A DNA stretch of 33,027 bases, taken from Gemmatimonadales bacterium. GTDB taxonomy: Bacteria; Gemmatimonadota; Gemmatimonadetes; Gemmatimonadales; GWC2-71-9. Position numbers and translations under genes: made by a program. The DNA lies in the NCBI GenBank assembly GCA_011772755.1, contig WVYX01000033.1:27092-60118 (forward strand). The letters run 5' to 3'. Numbering within the stretch: position 1 is the first letter of the stretch; the number at the start of each line of letters is the position of its first letter. This document shows, one piece after another, positions 1 through 7,974 of the stretch. Below the pieces are notes generated by a model. The model was not told where the DNA came from, searched no databases, and saw nothing but the letters and a program-made list of their open reading frames with translations.

Positions 1-251
1 CATCAATCCGTGGCCCCGCCGAGACCGCCGGACCACCACCCACGCTACGGGACTGCTCGGCGCGTGGTTTCAGTCACAGAGATCCGACTCGCTACACTAG
101 TAGTATGCTGCATTCCCCCTCGCCCAACCACTGCAGACCTGGCGTCGCAATCCCAGCCCACGACCGGGCCTATGCCGCTTGGGGTGCCGCATGATCTCAC
201 GGGCACACGATGCCCTGCTATCGAGACGCGTACCGTCCCTCCAGGCCCCAT
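1..251. other. Gene-free left edge with one copy of a two-part repeat
   Basis: No convincing coding region is present before the stop codon of the propeller gene at 252. The only structure I can support is at 50-100, where a 17-base box and an 18-base box recur at the same spacing at 22117-22167. A tiny ORF (ATG at 104, about 28 codons) follows the repeat, but it has no recognisable features. I see no clear terminator for the leftward operon here. Confidence 0.5.
50..100 (+). repeat. Two-part 51-base repeat, copy A
   Basis: This copy starts with GGACTGCTCGGCGCGTG (50-66), identical to 22117-22133. It ends with a box (83-100) matching 22150-22167 at 15 of 18 positions, including GACTC and ACACTAG. 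The total length is 51 bases in both copies, while the 16 bases between the boxes are largely different. That pattern fits a protein-binding or promoter element better than a recent duplication. The orientation in which it acts is unknown. TACACT at 93-98 could serve as a -10 box on the plus strand. Confidence 0.5.
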
Positions 252-1565
252 CTACCTCTCGCCGGCCGAACGAACCCGGTAGCGCACGACCCGCGGTGCG
301 TCGAGCTCGTCCAGTTCTACGCCCCACACGTGGTGTCTATCTGCCTGATGGACACGGAGACCAGCCGGCATGCGAAGCTGCGCGATCCAAACCCCCTGTT
401 CGTCGAGAACCATCCACGCCGGGTGTTGCTCACCAACGGCCTCTCGTCGAATCCAGGTGGTTCCGTCTCTACCGGCGACGACAGCGGACACGGGGGCGAG
501 GACGGATGGCATGCGGATGGCCTTGCGAACGGCCCTCTCGATCTGTCCGTGTGGCACTTGTTCACCAAAGAACGGATACGAAACAAACATCTCCGTAACT
601 GCCGCAATCGTGTCACGAGCCATCGCATCCGTGACCGGTTGCGGCGTGTATCGGAATGACCGGTTCCACTCCTCTCGTCCGGATGGCGCGAGCCGGGTGA
701 CTGAGAATTGCGGGTTGTCCGGGTCCAGATCTGCCTGAGTGACCACGACGACGCCGCTTCCTTCGGGATCCACGTCCCACAGGTCGCTGTTGGAGAATGG
801 GTGTTTAGTGAACGTCAAGGTGGGACCACTGGGCACGACGATTTCCACCATTGCCTGGAAGATGCCGAACGCCAGATCAGCGAAGGGTGCGACCGTTGCA
901 CCCTCTCTGTCGAGCAGCAGCAAATGTCGGACCGTCTCCCTGCCCTCAACGACCTCCTGATTATTCCAGCTCTGCTCCGCCAGGATGCGGCCGTTCGTGA
1001 GCACTGCCAGGGGTAGATGCCTAACTGAAGCGCGGACGCCGGTTGTGATGGTATAGTGGACATCGCCCGAGGGACTGAAGGCGCTGATTCGACGAAGGCG
1101 CCAATCCGCTACCATCAGCGTGTCCGCCAGCCACCCCACGGTTCTGGGGTCCAGGAATTCGCCCGGCCCACGGCCTCGCCGGCCGATCGACAGCGTGAGC
1201 TCGCCGTCGGAAGCGAACTTCCGCACCAGCCGCTCCTCCTGCTGGACCACGTACATGGATCCGTCCGCCGCTACCAGAAGATCACTAACCGTGGTGAGCC
1301 AGTCCGGAGGTTCGCCGATCACGAGATCCCGCGCGACGCTCCACTGATCCACCTCCTGCGCAGCATCCGCATCGGTCTGTTGTTGCGCCAGCGCAGGCAG
1401 GGGCCCGAGGAGGGTCACACCAACGAGACACGCAGCTATTACGAGACTTATCCTCACGCCAGTCAGCAACGGACCCGTCCACTTCGCCGTCAGCAGATCG
1501 GTACGGCCATCTCGCTGCGGGCCCGCCCGTTGCCACCTCGATGCACGCCCCGCTACGGTCGTCAC
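252..1565 (-). CDS. Secreted 6-bladed beta-propeller protein
   Basis: The predicted protein has 437 residues. A signal-peptide-like hydrophobic segment (about residues 37-60, ending ALAQ) suggests export. The rest reads as a 6-bladed beta-propeller of the DUF5128/NHL-like type. Blade signatures are visible, such as SIGRRGRGPGEF near residue 130 and the DGTTWI and GVWIAQL strands near the C terminus. Such proteins are abundant in Gemmatimonadota and Bacteroidota, and their ligands are mostly unknown. The GTG start at 1565 is preceded by a GGGAG Shine-Dalgarno-like sequence and lies 3 bases after the stop of the upstream gene, so translation is probably coupled. An internal GTG at 1457 would give a shorter, more classical signal peptide but has no visible ribosome binding site. 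It is the last gene of the operon, and its C-terminal half resembles the propeller of its upstream neighbour. Confidence 0.85.
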   Translation of the reverse strand: MTTVAGRASRWQRAGPQRDGRTDLLTAKWTGPLLTGVRISLVIAACLVGVTLLGPLPALAQQQTDADAAQEVDQWSVARDLVIGEPPDWLTTVSDLLVAADGSMYVVQQEERLVRKFASDGELTLSIGRRGRGPGEFLDPRTVGWLADTLMVADWRLRRISAFSPSGDVHYTITTGVRASVRHLPLAVLTNGRILAEQSWNNQEVVEGRETVRHLLLLDREGATVAPFADLAFGIFQAMVEIVVPSGPTLTFTKHPFSNSDLWDVDPEGSGVVVVTQADLDPDNPQFSVTRLAPSGREEWNRSFRYTPQPVTDAMARDTIAAVTEMFVSYPFFGEQVPHGQIERAVRKAIRMPSVLAPVSAVVAGRDGTTWIRREAVGEQHPAWMVLDEQGVWIAQLRMPAGLRVHQADRHHVWGVELDELDAPRVVRYRVRSAGER

Positions 1566-1568
1566 CCC

Positions 1569-3530
1569 CTACTCCCGGATGAGCCGATGAAGTTGCACAT
1601 ACGGGACATCGCGTTCGTCCTTCCAGATCCCGAGCACGACATCGCCGTGACTGTCCACGACCCTCACCCCCTCCGGAGCTTCGAGGTGACCCAGCCAGAC
1701 GCCCTCCGCCGAGAATAGGGTCCACCGGCTTGGCACCAGATCGAGGGATGGCCACACCGGCGCTGCAACCCAGAGTCTCTGATCGTTATCGACGAAGGCC
1801 AGCTCGAAGAAGGGAAGGTGCTTCCCATAGGACGCCTCCTCGTAGCGGCGCCGATACCTCGGCACCGCTGCTTCTCCCTCGAACCGTCGGACGCGCTCGA
1901 GGCTGGCCTGCACGTACTCCTCGATCATGGACGGCTCCACGGCCCTCGGCTCGACCGGTCGCCGCATGATGTGTCGCACTCTCCCTTCGCCGTCGTAGAA
2001 GCGGATCTCGTACCGGTCCGATGTGGCCCAATAGAAGCCGTCTTCGGCCGCAGCGTGGATCGCCCGATGCGCAGGTGCCAGTCTTCGCGTATTGCCGTCG
2101 GGCTCGATCAGCTGCTGCCGGGATGGAAGCCGCGCAATGATCCGCGACGACCCGTCGGCGGGATTCATGGCAACAATGGCCGAGGAGTCCCACTGGAGTC
2201 CGGGTGCTAGGTCGGGGCGGTAACCGGAACCGGGGTTGTACAACACGAACGGACCGTTCCGCAGAAGGCCGAACGCGTCGTAGCTCCCGTCCACTTGATT
2301 TAGAATCGTGCGATGAGAACCGGACGATACCGAGAATATCGTCGTTCGCCGTAGCTGCCGGTCGAATACGGCGAGCGAATCGCCGGGGTACTCGAACAGG
2401 CCGCTCAGGAACCGGAACTCTCCCGGTCCGCCACCAGCTCGGCCAAGTGACCTTACGTGTTGGCCCTCGGAGTCGAAGATCCGCACCTCGCTCGCGGTGA
2501 ACTCCGCCACCGCGATCTGTCCGTTTGCCAGCAGCAGGCCATGCGTGATGAAGCCAAACTGATACGGTCCCTCCTCTTCTCTGCCGATTCGAACAAAGCC
2601 CAGCGAAGCCGGTGCCGACGCGAACTCGTGCCCCCCCCGCCGCTCCTCTCCGGCAACCACCTCCCACGCCAGCCAACCGGGAGTTCCGTCCGAGCGAGGG
2701 TCGGCCCGAACGGCGCCTCGCACCTCGGTAGATGCCGGCACCTCGAGGGGCGGCTCAACGGGCAGAAACAGGTGACCCCAGGAGCCGGGCTCAGCTCCCG
2801 GCGCGTTGGAGAGCCGCTCGCCCCCGCCGAAATCCAGATCGAACCACAAGGCCAGCCCATGCAAGACCAGTTCCCGCTCAACCACCCAACTGGCGCCACC
2901 TTTGAGTGCGGCAGGAGACGGCGGTTCGCTGAAGCGCAGGGTCGCCACACGCTCCGGTCGACCTGCCAGCACTTCAGCCGGTATCCCTGTGTTGAGGGGA
3001 GAGTTCGCCACGTACTCGCGGCTGGGACTCCAATCGAGGTCGTAGGCGACGTCGCCTGCGCCAAAGGGCGCGACCTCCCGCCACAGCTCGGGGGAGCTCA
3101 CTGGTGCAACGTACAGTTCGGCGGCCGTCGGGACCGTGCGGACGCCCGGTGCCGCGTACTTCTCATGGACGGTCTTCAACAGGCGAAATGCAGTGCCGCC
3201 CAACAGGCGCGGCGGGAAATCCTCGAAGATGACTACGTCAACCCGTTCCGGAAGCGTCACCTCGGGAAGCCAGCCCCGAATGAACTCGACACGGTCACAG
3301 TACCCGTTGAGGGTTCCAATGGCCTTGGCCACATGCACGATGGCCTCACCATCCACCCCCCAAACCTTGGCAGCTCCCGCATCGGCGGCGAAGAAGGCAA
3401 ACGTGCCCAAGCCGGTTCCCAGATCCAACACCCGATCACCGGTCTTCACGACTCTGGCGAGCGCTCGTCGGAAGGCGTCAATGCGGGTCTGCTGCGTCAG
3501 GAGGTCGCGGTAGTACTTGACCGATGTCAC
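1569..3530 (-). CDS. PRMT-like SAM methyltransferase fused to 6-bladed beta-propeller
   Basis: The protein has 653 residues and two unrelated parts. Residues about 1-300 form a class I SAM-dependent methyltransferase resembling protein arginine methyltransferases. Motif I is VLDLGTGLG (34-42), with the acidic ribose-binding region at WGVDGE (57-62) and VDVVIFED (97-104) in the place of the PRMT SEWMG loop. The second glutamate of the PRMT double-E loop is not evident, so arginine may not be the target. Residues about 310-653 form a 6-bladed propeller with SLGRAGGGPGEF and repeated blade strands, similar to the downstream gene. There is no signal peptide, so the propeller should be cytoplasmic, unlike its secreted relative. 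The GTG start at 3530 overlaps the pqqD-like stop as GTGA and has an AAGGA ribosome binding site. A genuine fusion or a deletion joining two genes would look the same here. Confidence 0.8.
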   Translation of the reverse strand: MTSVKYYRDLLTQQTRIDAFRRALARVVKTGDRVLDLGTGLGTFAFFAADAGAAKVWGVDGEAIVHVAKAIGTLNGYCDRVEFIRGWLPEVTLPERVDVVIFEDFPPRLLGGTAFRLLKTVHEKYAAPGVRTVPTAAELYVAPVSSPELWREVAPFGAGDVAYDLDWSPSREYVANSPLNTGIPAEVLAGRPERVATLRFSEPPSPAALKGGASWVVERELVLHGLALWFDLDFGGGERLSNAPGAEPGSWGHLFLPVEPPLEVPASTEVRGAVRADPRSDGTPGWLAWEVVAGEERRGGHEFASAPASLGFVRIGREEEGPYQFGFITHGLLLANGQIAVAEFTASEVRIFDSEGQHVRSLGRAGGGPGEFRFLSGLFEYPGDSLAVFDRQLRRTTIFSVSSGSHRTILNQVDGSYDAFGLLRNGPFVLYNPGSGYRPDLAPGLQWDSSAIVAMNPADGSSRIIARLPSRQQLIEPDGNTRRLAPAHRAIHAAAEDGFYWATSDRYEIRFYDGEGRVRHIMRRPVEPRAVEPSMIEEYVQASLERVRRFEGEAAVPRYRRRYEEASYGKHLPFFELAFVDNDQRLWVAAPVWPSLDLVPSRWTLFSAEGVWLGHLEAPEGVRVVDSHGDVVLGIWKDERDVPYVQLHRLIRE

Positions 3531-3844
3531 GCGAGGAGTCCTTCCCCGCGAAACCGCTCGATAGTTGCCTCCACATCGGCCACGACCCGTTCGCCCTCCA
3601 CCGGCGGGGTGAACGATTTCCCCACAGCATCGGCAATCTCCGGCACGCCGAGCTCACCAGTGAGGTGGGTCCAAACCAGGGCCGCTGTCAGATTGAGGGC
3701 GTGAAGGCGATCAGTGACGGGATCGAACAGTACCCACTCCTCATCCAGCTGCCGAAACACTACGTCGTCCCGTCCCCGGGGGTGGGCCGATCGGTTGAGC
3801 TGTTCCATAGGCGCTAAGATTGCGGGATCCAGAAGCCTGGGCAA
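3527..3844 (-). CDS. PqqD-like peptide-binding protein
   Basis: This is a small protein of 105 residues from the TTG at 3844, or 93 from the ATG at 3808. The ATG gives a more usual PqqD N terminus, and neither start has a clear ribosome binding site. The sequence follows the PqqD family: VVFRQLDEEWVLFDP, then LHALNLTAALVW, then an acidic helix and a C-terminal FRGEGLL. Family members form the winged-helix RiPP recognition element that binds leader peptides and presents them to modifying enzymes. In sets with an HprK-related kinase this type has been called the HPr-rel-A system PqqD. Here it lies between a nucleotidyltransferase gene and a methyltransferase-propeller gene, overlapping the latter by 4 bases. 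Its natural peptide partner is not visible in the window. Confidence 0.85.
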   Translation of the reverse strand: MPRLLDPAILAPMEQLNRSAHPRGRDDVVFRQLDEEWVLFDPVTDRLHALNLTAALVWTHLTGELGVPEIADAVGKSFTPPVEGERVVADVEATIERFRGEGLLA

Positions 3845-3862
3845 GCGATCGTTAGGTGACTC

Positions 3863-4975
3863 TCACCCTCTCAACATCTTACCAGCCAGCAGTCGCAAAT
3901 GGCGCCCCCACGCAGCCCGGTCCGAAGGTGCGTCCGGCCATCGCCAACGGAGGTGTTCCCGGGGCGGCCACAGAGCGTCTGCCAGCAGGCCAGGTCCGTC
4001 CCGCAGGCGGTCTAGCAGGATCAGCCGCCGGCCGATGCGGCGCAGCGTGATCGTCGTGTGCTCGTCCTCCCGGGCGGCTCCGGCCCAGGTCAACCAGCGC
4101 CGCAAGCTCAAATCCCTCAGCATCCGCCGCCCGCGCCAGTCTCGGGGTGGCTGCGCTATGCCGGGAAGGGGCGTGAAGCCGAACGTATCCAGCAGGATCC
4201 AGTGCAGCACCCGGGCTGCGCGTAACACCCCCAAGCAACGGGCAACGGCCTCATACTGATCCCCTCCCCCCGTCCACACCCGGTGCCGCAGCAGCGCCAA
4301 GTCGAGGAATCCCCGGACGTGCAGCAAGTCATGATGCACCAGGTGATGCACGATGAGAGCCGCATGGTGCGCCGGTGCCGGCACCGGTAAGGGCCCATCC
4401 AACAGCACGCCGTCCCACACCAGATCCGGCACCAGGGTGTCCGGCCGTGGCAGCAAACGATCGACCGGTGTCAGCCCCCAGTGGAGTTCCACAGCGATCG
4501 CCTCCACCTCCGATCGCCCCTCGCGAGCCAGGTCCACGCTGGACCTGAGAACGGCTGCCCCGCTCTGGTCTTCGGACGGAAGCTCCTCATATCCGCACCG
4601 CCCCAGCACCTCGCGGGTGCGACCCTCGGCCGCCGGGGTGACGAACAAGTCGATATCCGCCATCTCCCGATCTCCCGGCTCGTACAGCGACCCCAGGAGG
4701 GCCATCCCCCTGGCGAAGAAGTGGGGGACGTCCGCAGCCGCAAGAGCCTGTGACAGCTCAGTGGCCGCTTCTACCAGCAGCTGATCGCGGAACTGGCGAA
4801 CGAGGCGCTCGTCGCGCCCACTTGGCACCGCCCCGCGGCGCCGCTCGATGAAGCCTCCGAACCCGAACCCACGTGCCAGGGCAAGCGCAGGATCCTGATC
4901 CACCACGCGGAGGGTCCCGGCTGCGGCCTCAAGGGCCGCGATGAGCACACCCGCAATGGGATCGTTATCCCGCAT
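3863..4975 (-). CDS. Nucleotidyltransferase family protein (NTP_transf_5-like)
   Basis: The predicted protein has 370 residues. The nucleotidyltransferase signature is present: GS at 95-96, followed by the metal-binding aspartates in MADIDLF (107-109). Downstream come VELHWGL and a histidine-rich helix (HHAALIVHHLVHHD) that is typical of the uncharacterised NTP_transf_5 family. The C-terminal third is basic and helical. Family members occur next to PqqD-like proteins and HprK-like kinases, including in lasso-peptide loci; their reaction is unclear but probably transfers a nucleotide or uses the fold for substrate binding. The frame stays open to 5380, but everything upstream of the ATG at 4975 is the shadow of the kinase gene, which this gene overlaps by 11 bases. 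The overlap implies coupled translation. Confidence 0.85.
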   Translation of the reverse strand: MRDNDPIAGVLIAALEAAAGTLRVVDQDPALALARGFGFGGFIERRRGAVPSGRDERLVRQFRDQLLVEAATELSQALAAADVPHFFARGMALLGSLYEPGDREMADIDLFVTPAAEGRTREVLGRCGYEELPSEDQSGAAVLRSSVDLAREGRSEVEAIAVELHWGLTPVDRLLPRPDTLVPDLVWDGVLLDGPLPVPAPAHHAALIVHHLVHHDLLHVRGFLDLALLRHRVWTGGGDQYEAVARCLGVLRAARVLHWILLDTFGFTPLPGIAQPPRDWRGRRMLRDLSLRRWLTWAGAAREDEHTTITLRRIGRRLILLDRLRDGPGLLADALWPPREHLRWRWPDAPSDRAAWGRHLRLLAGKMLRG

Positions 4976-5792
4976 GCTCGGCGATGGCCTGCGCCGCCTC
5001 CACCGCCGACCCGAACACCACCTCGAAGGCCTGGGCGCCTTCAACCAGCCGGGCCAACGAATCGAACCGCCGGCCAGGTGTGGGACCGGAGGGCAGCTGA
5101 CTGTGGAGCAGCGCGTTGAGCACTCCGGTACGCGACAGTGGCTCGATGGACAACTTCGCTCCGTGACGGAATCGGGCCACAGCGATGGTTGAGACAGGGG
5201 CCGGCTCCGCCCACCCGGCACCGCTTCCGGGATCGTACCAGGCCTCCTCACTGCCGGCTTCCCAGAGGCATGTCGCCCCCGGCTCGATTCCCACAGCGGC
5301 GAGAAAGTCCGTCTGGACCTCGTATAGACGCTTGAACGGATGAGCATGACCCTGCTGATCAACGAACACCACGTCATCACCCAGACCGGGGTGGCCCGCC
5401 CGATGCCAGCTCAGCGCGAGGCTGGATTTGCCGGCGCCTGCGGCGCCGAGGGCCAGCACCGCCCGCCCGTTCACCACGGCGCCTGATGCGTGCAACTGGA
5501 CAAAGCTTGCACAGGCGGCGAGGAATGCCTGGGTCAAGGCGAACTCGCACACAGCGAGCAGCTTCGAGGAGTCTTTGCAGTAGCTTGGCACACCTTCGCT
5601 AGGGTGCACCACATACTCACCGCCGCGTGCACTCACCGTGATAGCAGGCGCGGAGGCCGGCTCCGGGGACTCCACCTCGATCTGATATGTTGGGAAGAGA
5701 TGGGAAAGCGGCTGGCGAAGGCTCGCGTCTTCGACCGCCAACTCAAGGGTCGTGCCGCACACCGTGTAGCGGAGCACGGCGGGTTCCGTCAC
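4965..5792 (-). CDS. HPr kinase-related protein (HprK-like)
   Basis: The protein has 275 residues from the GTG at 5792. The C-terminal half contains a P-loop, GAAGAGKS (116-123), preceded by LHASGAVVNGRAVL and followed by the paired aspartates GDDVVFVD (139-140). This is the arrangement of HPr kinase/phosphorylase-like domains. The N-terminal half is a small beta-rich region seen in HprK-related kinase A proteins. Relatives associated with PqqD and nucleotidyltransferase genes do not act on HPr, and one group phosphorylates lasso-peptide C termini. I chose GTG 5792 because a GAGGGAG ribosome binding site lies about 11 bases upstream and the gene then begins 16 bases after the isomerase stop. 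The longer frame from 5906 would overlap that gene by almost 100 bases. Confidence 0.85.
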   Translation of the reverse strand: MTEPAVLRYTVCGTTLELAVEDASLRQPLSHLFPTYQIEVESPEPASAPAITVSARGGEYVVHPSEGVPSYCKDSSKLLAVCEFALTQAFLAACASFVQLHASGAVVNGRAVLALGAAGAGKSSLALSWHRAGHPGLGDDVVFVDQQGHAHPFKRLYEVQTDFLAAVGIEPGATCLWEAGSEEAWYDPGSGAGWAEPAPVSTIAVARFRHGAKLSIEPLSRTGVLNALLHSQLPSGPTPGRRFDSLARLVEGAQAFEVVFGSAVEAAQAIAEHAG

Positions 5793-5808
5793 GCCGGGAC
5801 CCGCTCCC

Positions 5809-7200
5809 TCACCGGCGCCCGCCGCCGGTATCAACGGCGGCCTCCGCACTGTCCAGTGCCGCCCGCAGCTCGGCAGCACGCTCCAGCACTCGATCCATGA
5901 GGCCATAGCGGATGCTCCACTCGGCCTCTTCCCGCAGCTTGTCAGGCAAGAACGCCGGCACTCTCTCGAACCGCACCTGGCCCGGGAGCCCAGCGAATCG
6001 GACGAGGTACCCGTACACGGCAGTGGCGATCACGTCATCCTCCGATCGGGCGGAGGTGGTCTCACCCCGGACCGAGTCCACTGCCAGCAGGCCCCACACC
6101 AGTGCGATGTCCCGCGCCAGTCGCCGCTTGATCCTGACGAACTCACTGTCGGGGAGCACGATCCCGGCATTCTGCGCCTCCAACCACTCGAGGTCGTACC
6201 GGATGACCCTCCGCGCAAGATCCCGCAGCTCGTCATCGTTGGATCGGCGGATCGCCTCGTGCTCCGCACTGGGCAGCACCTGAAGCCAGCGGATGAAATT
6301 GGAGACGGTGAACTCCCCTCCCGTAAAGCTCCCGATCCGGTCAGCTGAGTGTTTCGCGCGGTTCGGCTGCTCGGCTGCCTGCCGGATCATCTCCGGGGCC
6401 CGGGGCTCCAACCGTACCTCCCAGCGGTCCACTAGCTGCGCGGTGTAGGCATCCCTCATGCGCCAGTACAGCGTATCCTCGACCACGCGCGCATAGTCCT
6501 CGCGCACCTCGTCGAGCCGTGGGCGACGAATAATGTGATAGCCGTAAACCGTCCGCGTCACCGGCGAGATCTCACCCGGCTCGAGGGCGAACGCCGCTTG
6601 CTCGAATTCGGGAACCATGGTGCCCCACGTGATCACGCCGATGCTGCCGCCCGTTGCCCGCGACCCCGGATCCTCGTTCGCCTCATTCGCCGCTGCCCAC
6701 GTACCGCCGCCCACCAGCCGTGCCCGCACGGCCTCCGCCCGGCGACGCTTCCGTGCCCTCTCCTCAGGCGAGAGGCTCGCCGGCGCACTGATCAGAATCT
6801 GATCGATCGGCAGTAGATCACCTGCCGCGTAGGCACTGTCCAGCGTCGCCTCAGTCAGCGCGAGCCGTTGTTCCGCCAGGCGTGCATACATGCTGTCCAC
6901 CATCGCCGCTCGCACGTCCGGCCACCTCGCCTGCACGACACTCGCGGAGTCGAGCAGGGAATCCCCCGCCCCGACACGCTGCGCAAAGAGCGAATACTCC
7001 ACCCACCACCACGCCCATCGCTCCACCAGCGGGGCATCCAGCGGCAGCAGTTCCCTCATCACCATGAAGTCTGCCAGTTGACGGAGGGTGAGCCGATGAT
7101 TTCCGGCGCGGGCCACGACCGTCCCGTCCCCGACAAAGGCGTCCTGCAGCCCACAGCCGGCCAGCAGCGCCATCCACAAACCGACAAGCACACGACGCAT
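5809..7200 (-). CDS. Parvulin-type peptidyl-prolyl isomerase lipoprotein
   Basis: The protein has 463 residues. It starts with a lipoprotein signal (MRRVLVG...LLAGC, lipidated Cys16). A SurA-like helical N-terminal region follows, then a PpiC/parvulin rotamase domain at about residues 130-228, recognisable from IDQILIS, GGSIGVITWG, EFEQAAFAL, PGEISPV and YGYHIIR. The C-terminal 230 residues are helical and charged, probably part of a chaperone cradle. Such proteins assist folding of secreted or outer-membrane proteins in the periplasm. The ATG at 7200 has an AAGGGA ribosome binding site and is placed exactly at the signal peptide; the frame upstream to 7311 is not needed. It is the first gene of the packed operon that continues with the HprK-like kinase, so it may fold an exported product of that operon. 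Confidence 0.85.
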   Translation of the reverse strand: MRRVLVGLWMALLAGCGLQDAFVGDGTVVARAGNHRLTLRQLADFMVMRELLPLDAPLVERWAWWWVEYSLFAQRVGAGDSLLDSASVVQARWPDVRAAMVDSMYARLAEQRLALTEATLDSAYAAGDLLPIDQILISAPASLSPEERARKRRRAEAVRARLVGGGTWAAANEANEDPGSRATGGSIGVITWGTMVPEFEQAAFALEPGEISPVTRTVYGYHIIRRPRLDEVREDYARVVEDTLYWRMRDAYTAQLVDRWEVRLEPRAPEMIRQAAEQPNRAKHSADRIGSFTGGEFTVSNFIRWLQVLPSAEHEAIRRSNDDELRDLARRVIRYDLEWLEAQNAGIVLPDSEFVRIKRRLARDIALVWGLLAVDSVRGETTSARSEDDVIATAVYGYLVRFAGLPGQVRFERVPAFLPDKLREEAEWSIRYGLMDRVLERAAELRAALDSAEAAVDTGGGRR

Positions 7201-7327
7201 ACTCAATGTCCCTTCATTCCGGCAGATGCCGCCCCGACGCTGCAGGGCCCGCCCCACCTGCCGCCCCCTTCCCCCGGTACACGGCCGAGTTTGGCTCCGA
7301 GGCCCAACCACCCCGATCTAGGTGTGG

Positions 7328-7354
7328 AAAGTGCAGGGAGCCCGCCTGCACCTT
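7328..7354 (-). terminator. Likely rho-independent terminator after small lipoprotein gene
   Basis: Immediately after the stop codon of the lipoprotein gene, the minus strand has a stem of about 9-10 base pairs. Its core is GTGCAGG/CCTGCAC with a 7-base loop, extended by AAG/TTT with one G-U pair. A short TTT run follows. The stem and position fit a terminator, though the U-run is weak. Confidence 0.5.
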
Positions 7355-7845
7355 CAGCCGCGGACGCGCATGTGTGCATCGAACTCCTGCTTCAGGGCGT
7401 CCGCGATATCCCTGAAGTACTCCCTGGCCATGGGCGTCATCAGCCCTCGGCGCCACTCGCCGGATTCCCGCATCCGAACCATGTTCTCCGCCGTGAACTC
7501 CACAGGGGCCAGGCTCAACGTACCCCGGATCGCCCGGGCGCGGATGGTGAGGCGGGACGTCACCTCTACGACTCCACTATCCAGCTCATCCTGAAATGGG
7601 TACCGACCCCTCCACCGCGTCTCGAAAAACGTGTAGTACTCCGTCGAATCCGCCCGCTCAATCTGATAGTGGAATCGTTGGAGGATCACGCGGGTGTAGC
7701 GGGCGACGTCGAGGGGGGTCGCTCGACCCAGGTTCCTTCTGTAAACGGCCTCTCCCGATCCGCCACCGCCGCCGGACGCGGCTGCGCAACCAGCCGCGAC
7801 GAGCATGGCCGCCGCCAGGGCTAGGCCGACAAGAGTACGGCGCAT
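7354..7845 (-). CDS. Small hypothetical lipoprotein
   Basis: The predicted protein has 163 residues. It begins with a clear lipoprotein signal peptide (MRRTLVGLALAAAMLVAAGC, lipidated Cys20) and a glycine/serine-rich linker. The mature part has alternating polar and aromatic strands (RFHYQIERAD, YYTFFETRWRGR) and a C-terminal helix, which suggests a small alpha/beta envelope domain. I do not recognise the family; short Gemmatimonadota lipoproteins of this layout are common and uncharacterised. The ATG at 7845 is supported by AAGGTGG five bases upstream, which makes the longer frame from 7920 unlikely. It lies between the glycosyltransferase and the isomerase operon and seems to be its own unit, with a possible promoter at 7933-7962 and a terminator right after its stop. 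Confidence 0.75.
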   Translation of the reverse strand: MRRTLVGLALAAAMLVAAGCAAASGGGGGSGEAVYRRNLGRATPLDVARYTRVILQRFHYQIERADSTEYYTFFETRWRGRYPFQDELDSGVVEVTSRLTIRARAIRGTLSLAPVEFTAENMVRMRESGEWRRGLMTPMAREYFRDIADALKQEFDAHMRVRG

Positions 7846-7932
7846 GGAAACCACCTTGTGTCGGAGCAGTCCTAAGTTAGCTGAAAGATCGCGAATCGCG
7901 GGGGACAACACCACCACCACTTCGGGCTCAGA

Positions 7933-7962
7933 GCATTACTGCGCACTAGCGGACTGTGTCAA
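7933..7962 (-). promoter_or_regulatory. Possible promoter for small lipoprotein gene
   Basis: The minus strand has a perfect TTGACA (7962-7957), an 18-base spacer and TAATGC (7938-7933), about 90 bases before the lipoprotein ATG. The -35 box is ideal but the -10 box is poor. The -35 box also lies in the loop of the inverted repeat 7946-7974, so activity could be modulated. Confidence 0.3.
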
Positions 7963-7974
7963 CGGTTCCGCTAG
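7946..7974. repeat. Inverted repeat between glycosyltransferase and lipoprotein genes
   Basis: CTAGCGGA (7946-7953) and TCCGCTAG (7967-7974) form a perfect 8-base-pair stem with a 13-base loop. There is no T-run on either side, so it is not a standard terminator. It could be an operator or an mRNA hairpin. The stop codon of a small possible ORF (7946-8044) is inside the left arm. Confidence 0.4.

Noticed and set aside
104-190. 28-codon ORF directly after repeat copy A
   Set aside because: No ribosome binding site or recognisable peptide; chance is sufficient.
4976-5380. N-terminal extension of the nucleotidyltransferase frame
   Set aside because: The extension overlaps the HprK-like kinase gene completely and reads as arginine/proline/serine-rich shadow sequence. 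The family sequence begins just after ATG 4975.
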